Of a stretch of DNA of 5,267 nt, positions 1 through 4,960 are shown piece by piece. Under the pieces are notes generated by a model, which searched no databases, was not told the origin of the DNA, and saw only the letters and a program-made list of their open reading frames with translations. The first letter of the stretch is position 1. Each line of letters starts with the position of its first letter. The translations under genes and the position numbers were made by a program. This DNA comes from an uncultured Blautia sp. Lineage in GTDB: Bacteria; Bacillota; Clostridia; Lachnospirales; Lachnospiraceae. The stretch spans positions 1-5,267 of the forward strand of contig URMH01000077.1 in the NCBI GenBank assembly GCA_900549015.1, given 5' to 3'.

Positions 1-1
1 A

Positions 2-1279
2 AAATATTCTTTCATGATGGTGGGACTTCCTGGAGCAGCTTATGCAATGTATCGTTGTGCAAAACCAGAAAAAAGAAAAATTGTTGGAGGATTACTATTC
101 TCAGCAGCATTAACATCATTCCTTACAGGAATTACAGAACCGATTGAATTTACATTCTTATTTATTGCACCAGGATTATTTATCTTACATTGTGGATTAG
201 CAGGTTTGTCATTTGCATTAATGCATATCTTAAAGATCTGTATCGGAACAACATTCTCTTGTGGATTGATCGACTTTATGTTATACGGTGTATTACAGGG
301 ACAGACAAAGAGTAACTGGATGATGATCCTTCCAGTATTTGCAGTTTATGCAGTATTATATTACTTTGTGTTCAAATTTGTCATTGAGAAATTTGATCTT
401 CCAACACCAGGTAGAGATGATGACGAAGAAGAGGTAAAATTATATACAAAAGCTGATTACCAGGCAAAAAAAGGTGCAGCAAATGAAGATACAGACGCAC
501 CAGAGGATCCAATTTCCTTTATGATCTTAAAAGGACTTGGTGGAATCAAAAATATTGAAGATATTGACTGCTGTGCTACAAGACTTCGTATCACAGTAAC
601 AGATGAAACTAAGGTGACAGATCAGTACTTAAAACAATCTGGTTCCAAAGGAATCATCAAAAAAGGAACAGGAATTCAGATTATTTATGGACCACAGGTA
701 TCTGTGATCAAGAGTAATTTTGAAGAATATGTGGAATATTATGCACAGCATGGAACAGATCCTTCCAAAGAAGAAGAGGTAACACCCATAGTTTCCTCCA
801 AAGAAGAAGAGAAAAAAGAAATCAGACATGGTAAATTAGTTGCGGTAGCAACAGGAAAAGTTTTTGCAATGACACAGGCAAAAGATGAGGCATTTGCAAC
901 TTGTGCTATGGGAGATGGTGTTGTAATCGAACCAGAAAAAGGTGTCGTTGTGGCACCAGCAGATGGAAAGATCACAGCATTAATGAAACCATCTTTACAT
1001 GCGATTGGAATCGAGACAAAAGAAGGATTAAATCTTTTAATTCATATCGGAATTGATACAGTCAAATTAGATGGAAAAGGATTTAAGTCTTTTGTCAAGA
1101 GTGGACAAGAAGTAAAGGCAGGAGATAAGTTGGTAGAGTTTGATATCGATCTGATCAAGAAAGAAGGATATAGCCCAGATATTATGGTTGTTGTCTTAGA
1201 AGATTCTAATCTGCCAAAAGTAGCTTATAAAACTGGAGAAAAAACAGTTGCAGGAAAAACAGTTGTTGCGGAATTTTAG
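2..1279 (+). CDS. PTS glucose/N-acetylglucosamine-family EIICBA permease, 3' part (5' end outside window)
   Basis: This is a phosphotransferase-system sugar permease that imports and phosphorylates a hexose at the membrane. The frame is open from base 2, so the gene starts upstream; family members are about 600-700 residues. Numbering from the ATG at 14, residues 1-130 are the end of the EIIC channel, with the family motif ITEPIEF at 40-46 and hydrophobic helices up to the LPTPGR linker. An acidic linker leads to EIIB (about 165-245); its phosphocysteine is probably Cys187 in DCCATRLR. After a Lys/Glu-rich linker comes EIIA (about 272-421), with conserved His329 (LHAIGI) and the likely phospho-histidine His344 (LIHIGIDTV). 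Domain order C-B-A matches the PtsG/NagE family. From this fragment I cannot decide between glucose and N-acetylglucosamine, so no symbol is given. It ends in TAG at 1277-1279, with no partner gene downstream. Confidence 0.93.
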   Translation, partial: KYSFMMVGLPGAAYAMYRCAKPEKRKIVGGLLFSAALTSFLTGITEPIEFTFLFIAPGLFILHCGLAGLSFALMHILKICIGTTFSCGLIDFMLYGVLQGQTKSNWMMILPVFAVYAVLYYFVFKFVIEKFDLPTPGRDDDEEEVKLYTKADYQAKKGAANEDTDAPEDPISFMILKGLGGIKNIEDIDCCATRLRITVTDETKVTDQYLKQSGSKGIIKKGTGIQIIYGPQVSVIKSNFEEYVEYYAQHGTDPSKEEEVTPIVSSKEEEKKEIRHGKLVAVATGKVFAMTQAKDEAFATCAMGDGVVIEPEKGVVVAPADGKITALMKPSLHAIGIETKEGLNLLIHIGIDTVKLDGKGFKSFVKSGQEVKAGDKLVEFDIDLIKKEGYSPDIMVVVLEDSNLPKVAYKTGEKTVAGKTVVAEF

Positions 1280-1289
1280 TAAAAAATGA

Positions 1290-1318
1290 TTGACAACAAA
1301 CTGTGAATAAGGTAAAAT
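1290..1318 (+). promoter_or_regulatory. Sigma-A promoter for tRNA-Gly
   Basis: A perfect -35 TTGACA (1290-1295), a 17-base spacer and a -10 TAAAAT (1313-1318) predict a start near 1325, about 28 bases before the tRNA. It begins only 11 bases after the PTS stop codon. The tRNA is the only gene downstream on this strand, so this is its likely promoter. The -10 box overlaps the left arm of the hairpin at 1317-1350. Confidence 0.8.
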
Positions 1319-1350
1319 AATGACTGTTCTGAAAAAGGAACAGTCATTAT
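1317..1350 (+). terminator. 13-bp hairpin, probable terminator of the PTS transcript, overlapping the tRNA promoter
   Basis: Bases 1317-1329 are perfectly complementary to 1338-1350, with an 8-base loop (1330-1337). It is the only strong hairpin between the PTS stop and the tRNA. On the + strand only a weak U tract follows (AUUAU within the stem). On the - strand the stem is followed by TTTA and a T-rich stretch, so it could also stop leftward transcription. Direction and efficiency are inferred. Confidence 0.55.
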
Positions 1351-1352
1351 AT

Positions 1353-1425
1353 GCGATAGTGGCGTAGTTGGTAACGCGCGACCTTGCCAAGGTCGAGACC
1401 GCGGGTTCGAGCCCCGTCTATCGCT
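1353..1425 (+). tRNA. tRNA-Gly (anticodon GCC)
   Basis: A complete 73-base cloverleaf can be folded. The acceptor stem pairs GCGATAG (1353-1359) with CTATCGC (1418-1424), with discriminator T1425 as is usual for bacterial tRNA-Gly. The D stem pairs GCG (1362-1364) with CGC (1375-1377). The anticodon stem CGACC/GGTCG encloses the loop TTGCCAA with anticodon GCC at 1386-1388. The T stem GCGGG/CCCGT (1401-1405, 1413-1417) encloses TTCGAGC. No CCA is encoded. It reads the GGC and GGT glycine codons. It is transcribed from its own promoter just upstream and ends at the terminator just downstream. Confidence 0.97.
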
Positions 1426-1431
1426 CTGAAG

Positions 1432-1461
1432 AAGACTTTCCAGTATCGAAAAGTCTTTTTT
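1432..1461 (+). terminator. Rho-independent terminator of tRNA-Gly
   Basis: AAGACTT (1432-1438) pairs with AAGTCTT (1451-1457), and the stem can extend inward by 1-2 pairs past a bulged A. A run of T (1456-1461) and more pyrimidines follow. It starts 7 bases after the tRNA 3' end, which fits a single-gene tRNA unit. Confidence 0.75.
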
Positions 1462-1824
1462 CTTTCTCCATCAGATACAAATATCCGTCCTCCAGAGTTG
1501 CCTCCTCCTGTCTTGCCACTTCTCCCGGTCTTTCTTCGCTTATGACTCTTACCCGGATTCCCTGTTCTGTATACTGCCTTGAGGAAATCTGATATTTTCT
1601 CTCCAGCTCCCGGACTTCTTTTTCAGTTTCTGCCTCACAGCTCCATACATGTCCCTTTGCCTCTTCCACAAGCTGCCTCATACTTCCGGAATAAAGAAAC
1701 TCTCCTTTTTCATCACAGCCAGGTCTTCCACTACATGAGTGGAAAAAAGCACCGTTCTGTTTTCTGAAAAATCCACAAGAAGATTTCGGATACGAATGCG
1801 TTCCTCCGGGTCAAGCCCGTTTAC
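1454..1824 (-). pseudogene. ABC transporter ATP-binding protein, decayed 3' remnant
   Basis: Two adjacent frames carry the C-terminal part of an ABC-2-type ATPase. The first (from 1824) reads NGLDPEERIRIRNLL, then STHVVED, which are the D-loop and H-loop that follow Walker B. The second (1681 downward, extended back to about 1700) continues KGEFLYSGSMRQLVEEA and runs to ATLEDGYLYLM at about 1471, the usual C-terminal pattern of this ATPase group. Adding one A to the A5 run at 1706-1710 would join the frames as MKKGEFLYSG. About 6-8 residues normally found between the H-loop and this strand also seem missing. Walker A, Q-loop, signature and Walker B are absent, so it cannot work as an ATPase. 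The last open frame runs through the tRNA terminator and stops at TAG 1418-1420 inside the tRNA. No permease gene follows. The ABC assignment is from motifs; no search was run. Confidence 0.8.
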
Positions 1825-1872
1825 TCTGTCATCGTCTATCATAAGAATTTTCTTTCTCAATTTTATCACCTC
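1825..1872 (-). pseudogene. Response-regulator-like 5' end fused to the ABC remnant
   Basis: A ribosome binding site GAGGTGA (1866-1872) lies 5 bases before a TTG codon (1858-1860). This opens a frame reading LRKKILMIDDDR, which resembles the first strand and acidic cluster of a response-regulator receiver domain. The frame then passes without a stop into the ABC ATPase remnant at VNGLDPEER. The simplest reading is a deletion that removed the rest of a two-component regulator, anything between, and the front of the ATPase gene. Such regulators often sit next to this kind of transporter. Only 12 residues support the assignment, and a degenerate Walker B strand (ILMIDDD) is the main alternative. 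No convincing promoter was seen upstream. Confidence 0.45.
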
Positions 1873-1910
1873 AGAAATATTACAACCTATAATTCTCAAT
1901 AGAAAAACAA

Positions 1911-1939
1911 TAAAAAAGGAAGCCTCAAAAGAGACTTCC
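1911..1939 (-). terminator. Rho-independent terminator of purO-purH
   Basis: On the - strand GGAAGTCTC (1931-1939) pairs with GAGGCTTCC (1918-1926), a 9-bp stem with one G-U pair, around a TTTT loop. A run of six T (1912-1917) and more T-rich sequence follow. It begins 15 bases past the purH stop codon and closes the purine transcript before the pseudogene. Confidence 0.9.
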
Positions 1940-1953
1940 CAATTTCGTTATGA

Positions 1954-3138
1954 TTAATGATGGAACAGGCGGATTCCTGTAAATGCCATTGCCATATTGT
2001 ATTTGTTGCAGGTTTCGATCACTGCGTCATCACGGACAGAGCCGCCTGGCTGTGCAATGTATTTTACACCGCTCTTATGTGCTCTCTCGATATTGTCACT
2101 GAACGGGAAGAATGCGTCGGAACCAAGTGTCACGTCTGTCATCTTATCAAGCCATGCACGTTTTTCTTCTCTTGTGAACACTTCCGGTTTTTCTGTGAAG
2201 ATGTTTTCCCATGCGCCATCAGCAAGAACGTCCATGTATTCCTCTCCGATGTAAACATCAATGGCATTGTCTCTCTCTGCACGTGTAATGCTGTCTTTAA
2301 ATGGAAGGTTTAACACCTTCGGGCACTGACGAAGGAACCAGTTATCAGCCTTCTGACCTGCAAGTCTTGTACAGTGTACACGGGACTGCTGTCCTGCACC
2401 AACGCCGATTGCCTGTCCGTCTTTTACAAAGCATACGGAATTAGACTGTGTATATTTCAGAACAATAAGAGAAATCTTCATATCTCTCTTTGCTTCCTCA
2501 GAAAGTACTTTGTTTTCTGTCACAATATTGGAAATCAGCTCGTCATCAATAGAAAGTTCCTGGCGTCCCTGCTCAAAGGTAACACCAAATACTTCTTTAT
2601 GTTCAAGTGGCGCCGGTACATAATCCGGGTCAATTTCAATTACATTGTAATTTCCTTTTTTCTTCTGTTTCAGGATTTCCAGAGCTTCCTCTGTGTATCC
2701 CGGAGCGATCACACCGTCGGAAACCTCTCTCTTAATAAGAAGGGCGGTATCTTTATCGCACACGTCAGACAGGGAAATGAAATCTCCGAAAGAGGACATT
2801 CTGTCTGCGCCTCTCGCTCTTGCATATGCGCAGGCGATCGGAGAAAAGTTTTTCCAGTCCATATCGTCTACCCAGTAAATTTTTGCAAGGGTCTCTGTAA
2901 GAGGAAGTCCGATGGAAGCTCCCGCAGGAGAAACATGTTTAAAAGATGTTGCTGCCGGAAGTCCGGTTGCTTTTTTCAGGTCGCGCACAAGCTGCCAGCC
3001 GTTAAAAGCGTCAAGGAAGTTGATATATCCCGGTTTTCCGCTTAATACCTTGATCGGAAGCTCGCTTCCGTCTGCCACATAAATTTTAGAAGGTTTCTGA
3101 TTTGGGTTACAGCCGTATTTTAATTCCAGTTCTTTCAT
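1954..3138 (-). CDS. purH: Stand-alone AICAR formyltransferase (PurH C-terminal activity)
   Basis: This cytosolic enzyme transfers a formyl group from 10-formyl-THF to AICAR (ZMP), giving FAICAR, the penultimate step of IMP synthesis. The 394 residues match only the AICAR transformylase half of bifunctional PurH. The N-terminal cyclohydrolase domain is absent, and the protein begins right at the transformylase start (KYGCNPNQ). The catalytic Lys-His pair is visible as K67-H68 in SFKHVSPAG. Other conserved blocks are ARGADRMSSFGDF (108-120), KYTQSNSVC (228-236), GAGQQSRVHCTRLAG (247-261), SDAFFPF (340-346) and the C-terminal LFHH. These resemble the eukaryotic ATIC form more than the E. coli form. 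The start is ATG 3136-3138, with GGAGG (3146-3150) 7 bases upstream. It lies 73 bases after purO, shares the riboswitch-controlled leader, and is followed by a strong terminator. Confidence 0.95.
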   Translation of the reverse strand: MKELELKYGCNPNQKPSKIYVADGSELPIKVLSGKPGYINFLDAFNGWQLVRDLKKATGLPAATSFKHVSPAGASIGLPLTETLAKIYWVDDMDWKNFSPIACAYARARGADRMSSFGDFISLSDVCDKDTALLIKREVSDGVIAPGYTEEALEILKQKKKGNYNVIEIDPDYVPAPLEHKEVFGVTFEQGRQELSIDDELISNIVTENKVLSEEAKRDMKISLIVLKYTQSNSVCFVKDGQAIGVGAGQQSRVHCTRLAGQKADNWFLRQCPKVLNLPFKDSITRAERDNAIDVYIGEEYMDVLADGAWENIFTEKPEVFTREEKRAWLDKMTDVTLGSDAFFPFSDNIERAHKSGVKYIAQPGGSVRDDAVIETCNKYNMAMAFTGIRLFHH

Positions 3139-3211
3139 GACAAATCCTCCGTTTCTGTTTCTATGATTTTTCTGTTATTTATCACATTGCGCCTTTAAGC
3201 CGCCTGTCACA

Positions 3212-3925
3212 TTATTTATTTTTATTTACAATTTTGCTCTCATATTTTCCGGTTTCGATGTCAATGTAACGTACAAAAAGAGAAACTTTGTTGTCTTCGT
3301 TTAAGCTGTTCCAGAGCATCTCTGTAAATGCGTCCATGTCGTCCATGATCTCTACCAGCTTCGGTTCTCCCTCAAAGCTTGGAAGAGGATTTCCGTCACA
3401 CATATAAGTATGAATGAAATGTCCTTCTCCTGCTGCAGCATTTTCATATGCAAATGTGTAGCGGTTGCAGGAATCCGGGCATCCGTTGTTGCTTTTTAAA
3501 ATAGACATTGCATAGTTAAATTTTCCATTTTCCACATGGAGAATACCGGAAATACGAGGTGTGTAATTTGGTGCATCCGGCTCAAACTCTCTGCTTCTTA
3601 AAGACTGCTCAAAAGTGAGCTGATGATCCATTCCCTCATAAATAGTATCTGTCTGATCTCCGTTTGTAACGATCGTCTTATTTCCCAGTACACGTACCGG
3701 CGCATAGATAATGAGACTTGGGTCTGTTAATTTGGACGGGTCAAATGCCTGTGTGCGAATTCCCTCTCCTTCTTCCACGAAAACGCGGTTTCTGCTATTC
3801 TCGCTTCTTCCCATGATGAAATAAGCTGTCACTGCTTTTTTCCCATCCGGTGTACGGCCAATCACAATTCCTCTGCCCGGATAAGCATTTTCTCTCAGTT
3901 CTTTTTCCAGTGATAACATTTTCAT
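3212..3925 (-). CDS. purO: IMP cyclohydrolase, PurO type
   Basis: This enzyme closes the ring of FAICAR to give IMP, the last step of de novo purine synthesis. The 237-residue protein carries the pattern of the archaeal-type IMP cyclohydrolase family: GRGIVIGRT (17-25), GRSENSRNR (39-47), TNGDQTDTI (87-95) and TPRISGIL (122-129). There is no signal peptide or membrane segment, so it should be cytosolic. I chose ATG 3923-3925 because AAGGAGA (3935-3941) lies 9 bases upstream. The longer frame from 4018 would start inside the riboswitch and translate through its terminator. A second in-frame ATG at 3917-3919 is too far from the ribosome binding site to be preferred. The next gene is the transformylase purH, so the pair replaces one bifunctional PurH. 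Family assignment is from remembered motifs, but the neighbour and riboswitch support it strongly. Confidence 0.9.
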   Translation of the reverse strand: MKMLSLEKELRENAYPGRGIVIGRTPDGKKAVTAYFIMGRSENSRNRVFVEEGEGIRTQAFDPSKLTDPSLIIYAPVRVLGNKTIVTNGDQTDTIYEGMDHQLTFEQSLRSREFEPDAPNYTPRISGILHVENGKFNYAMSILKSNNGCPDSCNRYTFAYENAAAGEGHFIHTYMCDGNPLPSFEGEPKLVEIMDDMDAFTEMLWNSLNEDNKVSLFVRYIDIETGKYESKIVNKNK

Positions 3926-3970
3926 AAATCTCGTTCTCCTTTTCTTATCAAAAAGTTTATAGTTGAATAT

Positions 3971-4009
3971 AAAAAAGCCTGGGAAGCCCTTGTTCCAGGC
4001 TGCCCAGGC
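3971..4009 (-). terminator. Riboswitch-controlled terminator upstream of purO
   Basis: On the - strand GCCTGGG (4003-4009) pairs with CCCAGGC (3977-3983). After one C/T mismatch, AGCC (3998-4001) pairs with GGCT (3985-3988) around a 9-base loop. Six T (3971-3976) follow. The 5' arm re-uses the conserved 3' end of the ZTP aptamer, so ligand-bound aptamer and terminator exclude each other. The ON-switch logic is inferred from this overlap. Confidence 0.88.
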
Positions 4010-4072
4010 GGTCGGCACATGATATACTGCACTCCCCGTAGGTAATCCTACTTTCCGCCAGTCATGCAGTCA
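4002..4072 (-). promoter_or_regulatory. ZTP (pfl) riboswitch aptamer
   Basis: The leader RNA of purO-purH carries the hallmarks of the pfl/ZTP riboswitch. P1 pairs ACTGCA (4065-4070) with TGCAGT (4026-4031). Next to P1 are the conserved GACTGGCGG and, after the P2 hairpin GTAGG/CCTAC (4047-4051 with 4038-4042), GGGGAG (4032-4037). A linker leads to the conserved GCCGACCGCCTGGGC (4002-4016), a short P3 (GCC/GGC). Its loop CCGCC (4007-4011) can form the pseudoknot with GGCGG (4055-4059). The class binds ZMP/ZTP, which builds up when 10-formyl-THF is short. Here it controls the genes that consume ZMP. Confidence 0.93.
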
Positions 4073-4080
4073 CTATGGTT

Positions 4081-4109
4081 AATATACAATATTTTTTTTA
4101 AATTTTCAA
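4081..4109 (-). promoter_or_regulatory. Sigma-A promoter of the purO-purH transcript
   Basis: On the - strand a -35 TTGAAA (4104-4109), a 17-base A/T-rich spacer and a -10 TATATT (4081-4086) predict a start near 4074, just ahead of riboswitch P1. It lies between the amidase stop codon and the aptamer, so purO-purH can be expressed independently of guaB and the amidase. Confidence 0.8.
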
Positions 4110-4127
4110 GCTGAAAAAAATTTATTT

Positions 4128-4937
4128 TTACAAATTTTCCTGAAGAATGTAATCTTCCTGAATCTGTACAGCTATATCTGCCTTCATCTGCTCCCATGCT
4201 TCCGGATTTTCCACATAATATCTGGGGCAGTTTTTTCCGGTCACATCATAGTGGCGGATCACATTTTCTTCAGTCAGCCCAAAGCGTGTACAAAGCCATG
4301 CAGTAAGCTTTACAACAGAGTTATACGTTGTCTCATTAAATACGCCAGTTTCATCCATATGGCAGCATTCAATAGAAAGTGTATCCACATTTCTCTCGTT
4401 TGTGGCATACGACATTTCTGCTGTGGGAATACACTGAATCACTTCTCCCTCAAGTCCCACCACAAAATGGCTGCTTACCTTTGTTTCGTGTGTAGTTGCC
4501 AGATTTTCAAAATAATTGCGGTTATCCATTGCGCCTGCTCCGGGATTTGCCGTGTAATGAATGGCTATGTACTTTATCTGCTCAATAGGAATCTGAGGTC
4601 TGGAATATTCATTTGGCGTCAGAAGCTGCACATCTATATAGGGAGCGCCTTCACGCTGCCACTGCTCTGCTCCGCTTCCATTTTCCTGTTCCGAAACAAC
4701 ACGCTGCCATTCCTGTAATTGTCTCTCCCTGTACACTCTATATAAAAAAAAGCCGGAAATACAGCACACCACAAAAACACCTGCCAGAAAAAGAAATACA
4801 TGAAAATTTCTCTCTCTTACCCGGTCTTTCTTTGTTTTTTTCTTTTTAGAAAAAGCAGACCGTCCACTGCGGGACGGTCTTACAGATGCTTTTCCTGTTC
4901 TACTTGATGTCTTTTTTCCTGCTTTTTTTTGTTCCAT
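4128..4937 (-). CDS. Membrane-anchored N-acetylmuramoyl-L-alanine amidase (Amidase_2/PGRP fold)
   Basis: This enzyme should cleave the bond between N-acetylmuramic acid and L-alanine in peptidoglycan. Of 269 residues, 1-44 are strongly basic (Lys/Arg/Ser-rich), about 45-66 form one transmembrane helix (FHVFLFLAGVFVVCCISGFF), 67-100 are a Glu/Gln-rich stalk, and about 110-245 form the catalytic domain. Positive-inside topology puts that domain outside the cell. Probable zinc ligands are His127 (IAIHYT), His229 (RHYD) and Cys237 (KNCP); SSHFVV (155-160) is also family-like. The ATG at 4935-4937 is the only plausible start, since no in-frame GTG or TTG was seen in the basic tail. GGGAAG lies only 2 bases upstream, which is unusually close. 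It begins 23 bases after the guaB stop. A terminator-like hairpin lies within codons 20-27. I see no strong terminator after its stop. A sporulation or cell-division role is possible but not shown. Confidence 0.92.
   Translation of the reverse strand: MEQKKAGKKTSSRTGKASVRPSRSGRSAFSKKKKTKKDRVRERNFHVFLFLAGVFVVCCISGFFLYRVYRERQLQEWQRVVSEQENGSGAEQWQREGAPYIDVQLLTPNEYSRPQIPIEQIKYIAIHYTANPGAGAMDNRNYFENLATTHETKVSSHFVVGLEGEVIQCIPTAEMSYATNERNVDTLSIECCHMDETGVFNETTYNSVVKLTAWLCTRFGLTEENVIRHYDVTGKNCPRYYVENPEAWEQMKADIAVQIQEDYILQENL
4849..4880 (-). terminator. Terminator-like hairpin inside the amidase 5' coding region
   Basis: On the - strand AGACCGTCC (4872-4880) pairs perfectly with GGACGGTCT (4857-4865) around a 6-base loop, then GC and five T. 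This has the form of a rho-independent terminator, located in codons 20-27 of the amidase. It could end guaB transcripts or attenuate the amidase. It could also be a coincidence of codon choice in the Arg/Ser-rich tail. Confidence 0.5.
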
Positions 4938-4946
4938 ATCTTCCCG

Positions 4947-4955
4947 ATTATAACA
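4947..4955 (-). promoter_or_regulatory. Possible extended -10 promoter for the amidase
   Basis: TGTTATAAT on the - strand (4947-4955) is a perfect extended -10 (TGnTATAAT) in the 23-base gap between guaB and the amidase. No good -35 stands at 16-18 bases; that region is the end of guaB. Transcription would begin only about 2-4 bases before the ATG, giving an almost leaderless mRNA. Confidence 0.4.
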
Positions 4956-4960
4956 AATAT

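Noticed and set aside
1368..1592. + strand frame of 74 residues starting in the tRNA
   Set aside because: It begins inside the tRNA and crosses its terminator, so it is not a plausible gene.
1957..2313. Overlapping + strand frames of 118 and 85 residues
   Set aside because: They are shadows of the purH 3' part, with no motifs.
2374..3045. 223-residue open frame on the + strand
   Set aside because: It lies entirely antisense to purH, whose protein has every catalytic motif. Its Cys/Arg-rich translation has no recognisable domain and no convincing ribosome binding site.
3182..3213. Direct repeat TCACATT twice between purO and purH
   Set aside because: Two 7-base copies in a short AT-rich gap are expected by chance, and no flanking structure supports a site.
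3926..4018. Longer purO start at ATG 4016-4018, adding 31 residues
   Set aside because: That ATG lies within the riboswitch and the added residues would be encoded by its terminator. The ATG at 3923-3925 has a well-spaced AAGGAGA.
4101..4125. A/T-only hairpin after the amidase stop, considered as its terminator
   Set aside because: The stem is about 7 A-T pairs with no GC and coincides with the -35 region of the purO promoter. It is too weak to call.
4251..4849. + strand frames of 155 and 78 residues
   Set aside because: They are antisense to the amidase, whose protein shows zinc ligands and a clear membrane helix.
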